Made by a program: the position numbers and the translations under genes. From the NCBI RefSeq assembly GCF_044904605.1, contig NZ_JADIKI010000023.1, forward strand, positions 1,984,001 to 2,048,000: a stretch of DNA of 64,000 bases, written 5' to 3'. The notes under the pieces were generated by a model. That model searched no databases. It was not told where the DNA came from and saw only the letters and a list, made by a program, of their open reading frames with translations. This document shows, piece by piece, positions 9,143 through 17,285 of this stretch; positions within the stretch are counted from its first letter, which is position 1; every line of letters starts with the position of its first letter. The DNA comes from Dyella_B humi (GTDB lineage: Bacteria; Pseudomonadota; Gammaproteobacteria; Xanthomonadales; Rhodanobacteraceae).

Positions 9143-9231
9143 TCGAACCACTCCGGTTTCAACAGCGCCACGCACAAGTAAACCGTCAAAGCCACCGCGA
9201 TGACGGCGGCCAATCCGTAGAAGAAGTTCAT
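9139..9231 (-). CDS. kdpF: KdpF, small stabilising subunit of the Kdp pump
   Basis: A 30-residue single-helix membrane peptide that reads MNFFYGLAAVIAVALTVYLC and ends in LLKPEWFE, matching the KdpF pattern (helix, then a PE-aromatic tail). The stop codon overlaps the kdpA start as ATGA. Ribosome site CGGAGCGATTCCC precedes the ATG. KdpF lies in the KdpFABC complex and stabilises it; this is family knowledge. Confidence 0.93.
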   Translation of the reverse strand: MNFFYGLAAVIAVALTVYLCVALLKPEWFE

Positions 9232-9273
9232 GGGAATCGCTCCGTTAGGAAGATCGCGGTCGCGCCGCGCGCG

Positions 9274-9366
9274 TCAGCTGCGTGGCCCTAGCCGGTCGCA
9301 GAGCAACAGAAAGCCAAGTGTGGCTGCGGCCAGCACGAAGCCGAAGAGCAGGTAGACAAAGTCCAT
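9274..9366 (-). CDS. Second single-helix microprotein at the head of the kdp operon
   Basis: A 30-residue reading frame that begins MDFVYLLFGFVLAAATLGFL and ends with a charged LLCDRLGPRS tail: one membrane helix with a short cytosolic tail. It lies 42 bases upstream of kdpF, in the same direction. Its start context GAGCGATACCCATGGACTTT closely copies that of kdpF (GAGCGATTCCCATGAACTTC), which argues for real translation and perhaps an old duplication. The protein tail differs from KdpF. Its function is unknown; a Kdp accessory peptide is the obvious guess. Confidence 0.7.
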   Translation of the reverse strand: MDFVYLLFGFVLAAATLGFLLLCDRLGPRS

Positions 9367-9440
9367 GGGTATCGCTCGATGTCTTTCAGTTGCGCACTTT
9401 AGACATCGGGGCATAAGAACCGGGTAGCGAAAACGGCATC

Positions 9441-9463
9441 CCGCATAAAAACTGCGTAAATTT
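9441..9463 (-). promoter_or_regulatory. Candidate KdpE operator upstream of kdp operon
   Basis: On the minus strand this tract reads AATTTACGCAGTTTTTATGC and continues GGG. It is T-rich, with two TTTA(C/T)GC half sites about 11 bases apart, 75 bases before the first microprotein gene. The KdpE site of E. coli is likewise a T-rich tract with TTTATA and TTTACA halves. The match is suggestive only. Confidence 0.35.
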
Positions 9464-9555
9464 CTACGCGAGCGCGGAACTCTGCGCCGCTTTGCGCGGC
9501 GTATGGCTTTGTTTTCGCATGGGTAAGGGGGAGATACGCTTTAAGGATGCTCTGA

Positions 9556-9894
9556 TTAATGCGCGGAGACGGCCCAAGCAATAAAGGTCGCGTTGATCGC
9601 GGTGAGGATCAGTGCGCCCAGGAATAGCACGTCGGCGCAGCGTTCCAGCCGGTGGTTGCGTCCGAGGTTACGGGTACGCAACGCCCAGTACGACACCAGG
9701 CAAGCGGCAAGGTACGTGATGGCGTTGATGGCCAGCAGATCATCGCCCACCACGTCCGGACGTCGCAGCGAGACCACCGCCCGGATGATGCCGATCACCG
9801 TCAGGCACACGCCGACCATGGCGGCAGAGGCGGTAAAGATGTGTACGCAGATATCGTGATCGAGCGAGGGACGAGTTTCGACGGAGTTGGTCAT
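9556..9894 (-). CDS. Conserved small integral membrane protein
   Basis: A 112-residue protein with three predicted membrane helices (about residues 17-40, 54-73 and 90-108) and a soluble N-terminal stretch MTNSVETRPSLDHDICVHIF. The phrase HIFTASAAMVGVCLTVIGIIR is typical of a group of uncharacterised bacterial membrane proteins. It stands alone between the kdp promoter region and the helicase gene. No function can be assigned. Confidence 0.75.
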   Translation of the reverse strand: MTNSVETRPSLDHDICVHIFTASAAMVGVCLTVIGIIRAVVSLRRPDVVGDDLLAINAITYLAACLVSYWALRTRNLGRNHRLERCADVLFLGALILTAINATFIAWAVSAH

Positions 9895-10012
9895 GGCAAG
9901 GCCGGAAGCGTAGGCAACTGATCGGATGGACCTATGCTTCGACCGGCAGGTTTCGCGGCAAAACCCTGCGTTTATGTACCGTATGGGTGAACGGCCACGG
10001 CACGAAGTTCGA

Positions 10013-11902
10013 TCACACTTCGGCCAGGGGCTGCTTGACCTGCGCCAATTGCGCCTGGATATCGTTGATCGAGGCGCGGATGCGCGCGGTGAACACCGAT
10101 TCCTCGTGATGGATGAGGATCAGCTGCTCGGTGGCGCGGGTCATGGCGACGTAGAGCAGGCGTGCTTCCTCCGCTTCATCCTGACTTGGCCTGGGCATGG
10201 CGCCGAGATTGGGGATGATCACCACTGGAAATTCCAGGCCCTTACTGGAATGCATGCTCACCACTTTCACGCTGTCTTCGGTGGCGAACAGGGACCGCTT
10301 GCCGGCTTCATCCGCCAGGCGGCTGGCGATGCCGGCCTGCTGCAAGGCCTGATGGAGGTTGGAACCTTCCCATTTGTTGCGGAAGATGACGGCCATATCC
10401 GATAGCGGGCGCCCGCGCTGATGCTCATGGCGCAGGCGATCAACCAGGGCATGCAACTCCGTGTTGGCGCTTTCGGTGCGGATCAATTCGGGCACTGTGC
10501 CCCGGCGACCGGCGCTTTCCGGCGCGATCAACGGCACGCCATCGTCATCGCCGGGCCGCTCATCGAGCAGTTCATGCGCGAAGCGGCGCGCGACGGACAG
10601 GATTTCAAGCGTATTGCGATAATTGATGCGCAGAATGGTGGTGCGTCCTTGCGCCTGCACGCCGACGCTTTTCCAGGTGAACTTGGGACGGTCGGCCTTG
10701 CCGTAGATGTTCTGCGCATCGTCGTAGAGCACCAGCAGCGCGTTGGTATCCGGGTCGACCATCTGCACGATCAGGCGATACCACGCCGGCTCGAAGTCAT
10801 GGCCTTCGTCGATCAGCACGGCGCCATACTGGAAACGCGGAATGCGTCCGCTGTCCACGCTATTCATGACACGTTCGACCATCGCTTCGAAAAAGCCATC
10901 GCCCTGCGGCGGCAACGGTTCGTGGTAGGCATCTAGCATCTTGAGGCACCACTTATGGAAGTTGTACACCTGCACCTTGTCGCTGAGTCCGCGCTCGCCC
11001 ATCAATTGATCAAGGCGTGCGGCGAGAGTTTTGTTATAGCAAAGAATCAGGATCGGCTTGGCCATTTTGCGGGCCAGATGGATGGCGCGATAACCGAGAA
11101 TCATCGTTTTGCCGGAACCGGCGACACCGTGGATGATGCGATGCTCATCACCCAGTGAGCGCGCCAGCTGCTCCTGTTGCGTATCCATCACGCGGATCAG
11201 GTCGGGAATGGTGACCGGAGCAGCGGCTTCGGTTTCGTTGTCATAGGGAAGGCCGAATTGCCCTTCACCCCATTCCACCCGTAGTTCCGGAAACATGTGC
11301 CATCGGATGCGATCGATCTGCGGCAGAGTCAGCTTGCACGGAAAGGCGTGCGTGAACATCGCCCATAGTCGCTGCTGAAAGCGTTCTGCATCGACCGTCT
11401 CATACATCTCGTCGCTGCATATCACCAAGTGCGCGGGAATGATCTCGCCAAGCTGCCCGTCCGTGAATTGTTGGCGGCGAATGCTGGTGAGTACGACGCC
11501 ATGCGCCCAGGGCATGATCAGCTTGCCGGCATGTCGGTGCTCTGGCGGGTTGTGCAGGGCGGGATCGCGCTCCAGCTCTTCCTTGACCCGGTATGTGTTC
11601 GACTCTGCCTGCATCAAAGGATTGGTTTCCTTGACGATGCCGCGCTGGGTGATCAAGGTGAATTGGGTTTTATCCGTGCTTTGGATGTTCTCGGGCTTCC
11701 AATCCTTCACCTCCAGCACCAGCAACCCGCGCTTCGGGTGCAACACCACGAAATCGGGCTTGATCTGCTTCGGGCCGATAGGTACGTCGTACCACAGCAG
11801 GTAGTCTTCTTCGAGCTTTTGTTCCAGCCGTTCGGAAAAGCGCTTTTCGCCGGCTTGCATGCGCGCCAGGCAACTGTTGCGGGAAGGCGTGAGTTTTGCC
11901 AT
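10013..11902 (-). CDS. NERD-domain UvrD-family DNA helicase
   Basis: A 629-residue fusion. The N-terminal about 130 residues form a NERD (nuclease-related) domain, with PDFVVLHPKRGLLVLEVKDWKP holding the D...ExK-type core. After about residue 225 comes a superfamily 1 helicase: Walker A GVAGSGKTMILGYRA, Walker B variant LIDEGHDF, LYDDAQNIYGK, the motif V region MHSSKGLEFPVVIIP, and motif VI LLYVAMTRATEQLILI. A ribosome site AAGGAAAA precedes the ATG. Proteins of this layout act on DNA, but their substrates are poorly known. They also occur on mobile elements and in defence loci, yet nothing else here marks a defence island. Confidence 0.88.
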   Translation of the reverse strand: MAKLTPSRNSCLARMQAGEKRFSERLEQKLEEDYLLWYDVPIGPKQIKPDFVVLHPKRGLLVLEVKDWKPENIQSTDKTQFTLITQRGIVKETNPLMQAESNTYRVKEELERDPALHNPPEHRHAGKLIMPWAHGVVLTSIRRQQFTDGQLGEIIPAHLVICSDEMYETVDAERFQQRLWAMFTHAFPCKLTLPQIDRIRWHMFPELRVEWGEGQFGLPYDNETEAAAPVTIPDLIRVMDTQQEQLARSLGDEHRIIHGVAGSGKTMILGYRAIHLARKMAKPILILCYNKTLAARLDQLMGERGLSDKVQVYNFHKWCLKMLDAYHEPLPPQGDGFFEAMVERVMNSVDSGRIPRFQYGAVLIDEGHDFEPAWYRLIVQMVDPDTNALLVLYDDAQNIYGKADRPKFTWKSVGVQAQGRTTILRINYRNTLEILSVARRFAHELLDERPGDDDGVPLIAPESAGRRGTVPELIRTESANTELHALVDRLRHEHQRGRPLSDMAVIFRNKWEGSNLHQALQQAGIASRLADEAGKRSLFATEDSVKVVSMHSSKGLEFPVVIIPNLGAMPRPSQDEAEEARLLYVAMTRATEQLILIHHEESVFTARIRASINDIQAQLAQVKQPLAEV

Positions 11903-11952
11903 CCGTGTTTTCCTTGGTGTCGACGCCCCGGCCGATCATAAGGCAACCGGCA

Positions 11953-12531
11953 TCAGGCCTGGGTATTCTCATCCTTGCCCAGCCACATTTTCTCTAGCTT
12001 GTGCGCTATGCCCGTCACCAGCAAGGCGCTGGCGATGCCGATGGTGACTTCGCCCAGGCGCGTGAGTGCAACCGTCCAGAACGGGCCGGGGTGCGGCACC
12101 AGCATCACGATGGTGACGGTGGTGGCACTGAGCTTGCCGGCGCTGCCGATGTTGAAGCACCAGCACAGCACGATCGATGTCGCCATGGTGATGGCGTAGA
12201 CGAGGTAATTGTCCTGCGCGAGATAGGCGCCGATGATCGCGATCACGGCGCCGATAGCCGCGCCGATTACCTGGTCAAGCGAGGATTTGCGTGTGTCCAA
12301 GTAGCTTTGCTGCGTCACTGCGATCGCGGTGAGCGCACCCCAAAACGCCTGTTGCGTGTGCAGCAGCAGGCCCAGTCCGTAACCGAGGCTCGCGGCGGCC
12401 AGCGTCTGCACGGCCAGAGACAGGCCGTTGATCAGGCGATGGCTCCAGGGCAGGCGCGAGTAGAAGTCCTGCAGTTGCCGATTGAAGTGGCCAAGCTCGC
12501 GGCGCAATTCCCCAAAAGGTCGCTCATTCAT
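11953..12531 (-). CDS. FUSC/aromatic-acid-exporter-type membrane protein
   Basis: A 192-residue protein with a short amphipathic N-terminus (MNERPFGELRRELGHFNRQL) and about five membrane helices from residue 35 to 180. The segment GALTAIAVTQQSYLDTRKSSLDQVIGAAIGA matches the half-size fusaric-acid-resistance/ArAE fold, in which a small inner-membrane unit exports aromatic acids. The substrate is unknown. It lies 13 bases downstream of uvrD and 50 bases upstream of the helicase gene on the same strand. Confidence 0.75.
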   Translation of the reverse strand: MNERPFGELRRELGHFNRQLQDFYSRLPWSHRLINGLSLAVQTLAAASLGYGLGLLLHTQQAFWGALTAIAVTQQSYLDTRKSSLDQVIGAAIGAVIAIIGAYLAQDNYLVYAITMATSIVLCWCFNIGSAGKLSATTVTIVMLVPHPGPFWTVALTRLGEVTIGIASALLVTGIAHKLEKMWLGKDENTQA

Positions 12532-12544
12532 CGCGATGGCATTC

Positions 12545-14839
12545 CTAGAGCGGTGTGAGCTTGGCGTAGGCAGCCACCAGCCATTTGCTGCCGGCGTTTT
12601 CGAAATTTATTTGCAGGCGCGTGTGCGCGCCGCTGCCCTCGGCACTTACCACCACGCCTTCGCCGAAACTCGGATGGCTCACACGCTGCCCCAGTTTGAC
12701 CGGCAGATCCTCTTGCAGCGACGGCGCCGGTTCGGCGAAGCGGCCGGCATACAGCGGACGGCTTACCTGGACGCGCGGTCGCACTTCGTCGAGCAGTGAA
12801 GGCGGTACTTCGCCCAGGAAGCGCGAAGGCCGCGACAGCATTTCGGTGCCGTGCATGCGACGGGATTCGGCGTGCGTGATGAAGAGACGCTTGCGCGCGC
12901 GCGTAATGCCGACGTAGGCGAGGCGTCGTTCTTCTTCCAGCCGCCCTTCGTCTTCGACGGAACGCTGGCTGGGAAACAGACCTTCTTCCAGACCGACCAG
13001 AAACACCAGAGGAAATTCCAGGCCCTTGGCCGAATGCAGGGTCATCAGCTGCACGCAGTTGTCCCAGGATTCGCCCTGGCCTTCGCCTGCTTCCAGCGCG
13101 GCATGCGAGAGGAAGGCAGACAGTTCGCTCAAGCCCGCTTCGATATCGTCCGGCGTGAGTTCGAAGCGGCTGGCGACGTTGACCAGTTCGTCCAGGTTTT
13201 CCACGCGCGATTCGGCGTTACCGCGGCTGTCGTTCTCGTAGAAGTCGCGCAGACCGGTTTGGGTGACGGCGTGTTCGATTTGTTCGGCCAGTGAGAGGGC
13301 TTCGCTATTTGAAGCCCTCTCCCCTCCGGGGAGAGGGTTGGGTGAGGGGCTGTTCGGAGCGAGGGCTTCCGGCAAGATTGACCCCTCACCCCAGCCCTCT
13401 CCCCGGAGGGGAGAGGGAGAAAACGTGCGCGCCATCTCATCGATCATCGCGAGGAAGCCCTTCACCGCATTCTTCGCGCGACCTGCCAGTTCCGTCCCCA
13501 TGGCCAATTCGTTGAGAGCCGCTTCCCACATCGACAAGCTTTCGCCGCGCGCGCGACGTCGCAGCACATCCAACGTGCGATCGCCGATGCCGCGCGGTGG
13601 CGTGTTCACTGCGCGCTCGAACGCTGCATCGTCGTGGCGATTGGCAGTAAGGCGCAGATAAGAAAGCGCATCCTTGATTTCCGCGCGGTCGAAGAAGCGC
13701 AGACCGCCGTACACGCGATAGGGAATATCGTGCTGGATCAGCTGTTCTTCGAAGTTGCGCGATTGCGCGTTGGAACGATAGAGAATCGCGCAGTCCTTCG
13801 CATCGCCATGCTCGGCAACGTATTCGCGGATGCGCTCGATTACGAAGCGCGCTTCGTCCTGTTCGTTGTACGCGGCATAGACTGCGATGCGCTCGCCTTC
13901 CTCGCCTGCGGTCCACAGTTGTTTACCGAGGCGATGGCCGTTGCGTTCGATGACGCTGTTGGCGGCTTTCAGAATGGTCGACGTGGAGCGGTAGTTCTGT
14001 TCTAGCTTGATGGTGCGCGCACCGGGAAAATCACGCAGGAACTGTTGCACGTTTTCCACCTTCGCACCGCGCCAGCCGTAGATGGCCTGATCGTCGTCGC
14101 CGACCACGAACGTCTGGCCGGTGCGGCCGGCAAGCACGCGGATCCACGCGTACTGCAGCGAATTGGTGTCCTGGAATTCGTCGATCAGCAAATAACGCCA
14201 GCGCTGCTGGTAGTGCTCCAGCACGGCGGGCTGCTTCAGCCAAAGCTCGTGCGCGCGCAACAGCAGTTCGGCGAAATCCACCAGGCCGGCGCGGCGACAT
14301 GCGTCCTCGTAGGCTTGATAGATCTGCACCAGCGTGCGTGTGACCGGATGCTGGCCGGCCTCGATGTTTTCCGGCCGCTTGCCTTCATCTTTCCAGCTGT
14401 TGATCTGCCAGGCGGCCTGGCGCGGTGGAAAGCGCGCTTCATCCAATCCCAGACCGGCGACGATGCGCTTGACCATGCGTTGCTGGTCGTCGGCATCGAG
14501 AATCTGGAAGCTTTCCGGCAAGCCCGCTTCGCGCCAATGACGGCGCAGAAGGCGATGCGCGATGCCGTGAAAAGTGCCCACGGTAAGACCTTGCGTGCCG
14601 CCCTGGATCAGATTGTCCAGGCGTGCGCGCATTTCGCCCGCGGCCTTGTTGGTGAAGGTAACGGCAAGAATCGCCCAGGTCGGCACGCGCTCGACCTGGT
14701 TGAGCCAGCCGATGCGATGGGTGAGTACGCGGGTTTTGCCGGAACCGGCGCCGGCGAGTACCAAGTAGTGGCCGGGTGAGGCGCAGACGGCTTCGCGCTG
14801 CGCGTCGTTGAGCGAATCGATGAGGTGGGAGACATCCAT
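12545..14839 (-). CDS. uvrD: DNA helicase II UvrD carrying a repeat-encoded insertion
   Basis: 3'-5' superfamily 1 helicase of nucleotide-excision and mismatch repair. The N-terminus MDVSHLIDSLNDAQREAV and Walker A LAGAGSGKTRVLTHRI are UvrD-like. So are VTFTNKAAGEMRARL, DEFQDTN, VGDDDQAIYGWRGA, LMTLHSAKGLEFPLVFL and YVGITRARKRL. The C-terminal Tudor-like segment (GQRVSHPSFGEGVVVSAEGSGAH and onward) is present. The protein has 764 residues against about 720 for E. coli UvrD. The excess is mostly at residues about 474-509, where a palindromic repeat doublet is translated in frame (SPSPLRGEGWGEG ... SPSPNPLPGGERAS) between MIDEMA and EQIEHAV in the 2B subdomain. Confidence 0.96.
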   Translation of the reverse strand: MDVSHLIDSLNDAQREAVCASPGHYLVLAGAGSGKTRVLTHRIGWLNQVERVPTWAILAVTFTNKAAGEMRARLDNLIQGGTQGLTVGTFHGIAHRLLRRHWREAGLPESFQILDADDQQRMVKRIVAGLGLDEARFPPRQAAWQINSWKDEGKRPENIEAGQHPVTRTLVQIYQAYEDACRRAGLVDFAELLLRAHELWLKQPAVLEHYQQRWRYLLIDEFQDTNSLQYAWIRVLAGRTGQTFVVGDDDQAIYGWRGAKVENVQQFLRDFPGARTIKLEQNYRSTSTILKAANSVIERNGHRLGKQLWTAGEEGERIAVYAAYNEQDEARFVIERIREYVAEHGDAKDCAILYRSNAQSRNFEEQLIQHDIPYRVYGGLRFFDRAEIKDALSYLRLTANRHDDAAFERAVNTPPRGIGDRTLDVLRRRARGESLSMWEAALNELAMGTELAGRAKNAVKGFLAMIDEMARTFSPSPLRGEGWGEGSILPEALAPNSPSPNPLPGGERASNSEALSLAEQIEHAVTQTGLRDFYENDSRGNAESRVENLDELVNVASRFELTPDDIEAGLSELSAFLSHAALEAGEGQGESWDNCVQLMTLHSAKGLEFPLVFLVGLEEGLFPSQRSVEDEGRLEEERRLAYVGITRARKRLFITHAESRRMHGTEMLSRPSRFLGEVPPSLLDEVRPRVQVSRPLYAGRFAEPAPSLQEDLPVKLGQRVSHPSFGEGVVVSAEGSGAHTRLQINFENAGSKWLVAAYAKLTPL
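13315..13417. repeat. Family A inverted repeat doublet inside uvrD
   Basis: Two inverted units of the family seen at 2720-2875. The first is CCCTCTCCCC-TCC-GGGGAGAGGG with TTGGGTGAGGGG, and the second is its inverse, preceded by GCAAGATTG. The whole 103-bp doublet is read through in the uvrD frame without a stop codon. It encodes a Ser/Pro/Gly/Glu-rich, probably disordered, loop. Confidence 0.95.
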
Positions 14840-14897
14840 CTGCGGGATTGTAGCCGCTGGAAGGTCGGATGTTCCTCGACGTCGATGCTTGCCTTGT

Positions 14898-14925
14898 CGT
14901 CATTCCGGCCTTCGCCGGAATGACG
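14898..14925. repeat. Single REP-like palindrome, CGTCATTCCGGC family (B)
   Basis: Perfect 12-bp arms CGTCATTCCGGC / GCCGGAATGACG around CTTC. This is a single unit of the element found as doublets at 21895-22012 and 50081-50197. It lies between the uvrD start and the next gene upstream. Confidence 0.85.
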
Positions 14926-14944
14926 AGCGTGGAGCGAACCGCAT

Positions 14945-15163
14945 CTACCGCTTGGAGAACAAACCACCCAGCGTCAGCAATGCACCCACCACGATGCCGC
15001 TGATCCCCAACCACGGCGGAATGACCTTGTCGTGCGTAGCAGTGAGCTTTGCCGAGCCGAGCTGAAACACGGTATCGGTTTGCGTGTAGCTGCCGTGGCC
15101 GAACACGACCCACAGGCCGCCGACCAGCAGCACGAGTCCCAGGATAAGCAGAAGGGCACGCAT
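14945..15163 (-). CDS. Small two-helix membrane protein, unknown function
   Basis: A 72-residue protein, MRALLLILGLVLLVGGLWVV at the N-terminus, then a polar loop (GSYTQTDTVFQLGSAKLTATHDK) and a second helix (WLGISGIVVGALLTLGGLF) ending in SKR. The ATG at 15163 follows a GGAG ribosome site; a longer in-frame start upstream lacks one. It resembles small DUF3185-like envelope proteins in layout, but I cannot confirm the family. Confidence 0.7.
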   Translation of the reverse strand: MRALLLILGLVLLVGGLWVVFGHGSYTQTDTVFQLGSAKLTATHDKVIPPWLGISGIVVGALLTLGGLFSKR

Positions 15164-15212
15164 GATTCGCTCCGTGAAAAGGATGGGCCGATCATAGGCG
15201 TCCGTATCGCGC

Positions 15213-15248
15213 GAAGGAAGGCGGCAGCGTCGGAGCACGCCGCCGCCC
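15213..15248 (-). terminator. Possible terminator hairpin after the OprD-like porin gene
   Basis: On the minus strand GGCGGC...GCCGCC arms around a GC-rich loop are followed by TTCCTTC. It lies 21 bases past the porin stop. The stem is short and the T tract broken, so this is weak. Confidence 0.3.
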
Positions 15249-15268
15249 TCAGCGCATCTTCATGATTG

Positions 15269-16606
15269 TTAGAACTTGTAGTCGATCATCACCCGGTTGT
15301 AGACGAAGGTCCGGTTGGTCGGGTTGAGATTGTCGATGCCGCCGTTGGAAAGCTCCCAGCGGTTGCGCAGCGTCAGGCCCTTCAGAGCGCCGGTCAGGTG
15401 ATAGATCACGTCGAAATAAAGATCGTGACTGTTGCCGCGGTAATACGTCATGTATTTCGCATACGCGGCGGTGAGTTCGAGCTGCTTGTGAAACAGGTCG
15501 TAGGTGAACTTGCCTTTCCAGGCGCGGCCGGGGCCGGCTTCGATCAGGCCGCGGATCATCGAGGTGGTGAACAGCGGATCGGTGCCGTAGTTGGAGGTAT
15601 ACGGCGAAATCAGTGCGCCGCCACCGACCGCGCCCTCTTCGTGCGCCACCTTGTTGTAGAAGATGTCGAAGCGTCCGTCGGGAATCACCACGCCGATGTC
15701 GCCGCCGATGACGCGGCTTTTCACGTGACTGCCGGCCACGCCGAACAGCTTGGTGTCGGTTTCGGTGAAGCGGTTGTCCGCGCCTGCGTTCTGCGCAAGG
15801 TATTGCGCGCCGACCACCGGGTCGAAACCGCTCCCCGTATCGAACACATAGCTGCCCACCGCATAACCCGTGCGCGCGAAATGCATGAAATCGTAGTAGC
15901 GCAACTGCGCGTTCAATCCGCCGTTCACGTAGGTGGTGCCACCTTCCCAGGTGCCTGGCGCGGAGCGCGAGGTCAGCGGCAGCGAGCCGTTGTTGCCGTA
16001 CATCGAATCGCCGTCGTATTTCGACGGGTAATACAGGTTGTCCGCGTACATGCCGTACGAGGTGCGGCTTTTCCAGCTGTATTCGCGCACCGCGAACAGG
16101 TTCCAGCCGGGCAGCGGTGTGAGCTGTACCTTCAGCGCGTTGTACGAAGAAGGAATGATGCGCGAATCGTTGTTGCCCATCCACGGATCGTCGGCGAGAT
16201 ACTGATAGCCGCCGCGGAACAGGAATATGCCGCGCTGGTATTGCAGGTACGCCTGGCTGAAGGCACCGATGGAATTGTTCGGGCCGGCCAGCGTGGTATC
16301 GATCTTCGCCAGCGAGTCCGAATGCGTGCCGAGCGAGTTGACCGTGACGAACGAACCGCCTACGGCGAAGCCACCAAGGAAGTTGCCGGTCTGCGCATTG
16401 ATCAACGCGCCGAGCGAAAACGCGCTGGCGTTGGGCGTCGTCTTGCTGGCGTACAGGCGGTCGAAATTGTAGAGGCGCAGATCGCCATCGACGTGGCCGT
16501 TGGTGAAGATGTCATTGAGACCGTAGCTGTTGTCGTCCGCATGCGCGGCGGTGCAGATCAGGCTCAATCCGAATACGGCGGCGGCTAACGTTCGTCGTTT
16601 CAACAT
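15269..16606 (-). CDS. OprD-like outer-membrane porin
   Basis: A 445-residue secreted barrel protein. Signal peptide MLKRRTLAAAVFGLSLICTAAHA, then GHVDGDLRLYNFDRLYASKT near the N-terminus, which matches the first-strand pattern of OprD-type substrate-specific porins. The body has alternating barrel strands, and the C-terminus RTFVYNRVMIDYKF ends in Phe, as outer-membrane proteins do. The ATG at 16606 is set by the signal peptide and a GGAGAAG ribosome site. It starts 55 bases after a ModE-boxed SUOX-fold gene and is probably co-transcribed with it. A link to molybdate uptake is an inference from that position. Confidence 0.8.
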   Translation of the reverse strand: MLKRRTLAAAVFGLSLICTAAHADDNSYGLNDIFTNGHVDGDLRLYNFDRLYASKTTPNASAFSLGALINAQTGNFLGGFAVGGSFVTVNSLGTHSDSLAKIDTTLAGPNNSIGAFSQAYLQYQRGIFLFRGGYQYLADDPWMGNNDSRIIPSSYNALKVQLTPLPGWNLFAVREYSWKSRTSYGMYADNLYYPSKYDGDSMYGNNGSLPLTSRSAPGTWEGGTTYVNGGLNAQLRYYDFMHFARTGYAVGSYVFDTGSGFDPVVGAQYLAQNAGADNRFTETDTKLFGVAGSHVKSRVIGGDIGVVIPDGRFDIFYNKVAHEEGAVGGGALISPYTSNYGTDPLFTTSMIRGLIEAGPGRAWKGKFTYDLFHKQLELTAAYAKYMTYYRGNSHDLYFDVIYHLTGALKGLTLRNRWELSNGGIDNLNPTNRTFVYNRVMIDYKF

Positions 16607-16661
16607 GCGTGTCACTTCTCCGGGTCGTGGACGGCCGTCGCAGCCATCGCGTATACAAAAG

Positions 16662-17183
16662 TCATGGTGCCTGCGGTGCATCGTTCGCGGCCTCGATGGC
16701 GACGACGTTGCGCACCCACCTGGCCGGGCGTTGGTCACCAGGCACGATGAGGCGGAACGGGCCATCGCCCTGCAACGGATGGCCATCTTGGGTATCGGCC
16801 ACGATCACCTGCTCATGGCCGAGCGAGGAATCCAGTTCGCCGAGACTGAAAACGACCTGGTAGTGATCGGCGGCCGCCACGCGCACCACCGTGGCCATTG
16901 CGCGGCCGCGCAGCGATTCGCCTGTGGGTGCGCCGGCCCGGCGGAGTAGTTCGCTCAACGCAACGCCCTGCCACCGCGCGGCCGCCTGATGATGGATTGC
17001 CGCCGTGGCGATATCGACGCGCGGCATCGCTGCCAGCGCGGCGCGGTCCAGCGTAAGGGCGGGTTGGCCTTCGACCGTCACGTGCAAGGTTTGCGGCGTT
17101 TGCGCGAAGGCATGAGAAGACAGGTAGACAAGCGCGAGCGCAGCAAACCGAAGGCAAGTGCACCCGCTTTTTCTGGAAAGCAT
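16662..17183 (-). CDS. Periplasmic SUOX-fold molybdopterin-binding-like protein
   Basis: A 173-residue protein with an N-terminal signal segment (FAALALVYLSSHAFA) and one oxidoreductase molybdopterin-binding-type domain. The phrases ARWQGVALSELLRRAGAP, YQVVFSLGELDSSL and GPFRLIVPGDQRPARWVRNV are typical of it. The mature part has no Cys, so the molybdenum-ligating Cys of sulfite oxidase-type enzymes is absent, and catalytic activity is doubtful. A ModE box lies 29-54 bases upstream and modE itself is the next gene upstream, so expression follows molybdate status. Confidence 0.75.
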   Translation of the reverse strand: MLSRKSGCTCLRFAALALVYLSSHAFAQTPQTLHVTVEGQPALTLDRAALAAMPRVDIATAAIHHQAAARWQGVALSELLRRAGAPTGESLRGRAMATVVRVAAADHYQVVFSLGELDSSLGHEQVIVADTQDGHPLQGDGPFRLIVPGDQRPARWVRNVVAIEAANDAPQAP

Positions 17184-17211
17184 GCGATAGCCCCTGGCCG
17201 TACCCCGACAG

Positions 17212-17237
17212 CCGCTATGCAGTTGAGTATATAGCGG
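17212..17237 (-). promoter_or_regulatory. ModE box
   Basis: CCGCTATGCA-GTTGAG-TATATAGCGG: 10-bp arms around six bases, matching the known ModE operator form CGCTATATA-N6-TATATAGCG with two mismatches in one arm. It lies between modE and the SUOX-fold gene, so molybdate-bound ModE should bind here. Confidence 0.8.
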
Positions 17238-17285
17238 CTTCCGAGAAAGACCTATGAAAAGCCCGCGTTACCGGTTCCGGGTGTT

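Noticed and set aside
10013..14839. Idea that the two helicase genes and the FUSC gene form a phage-defence island
   Set aside because: uvrD is a core repair gene and the FUSC protein is a common exporter type; no other defence gene, integrase or mobile element is near.
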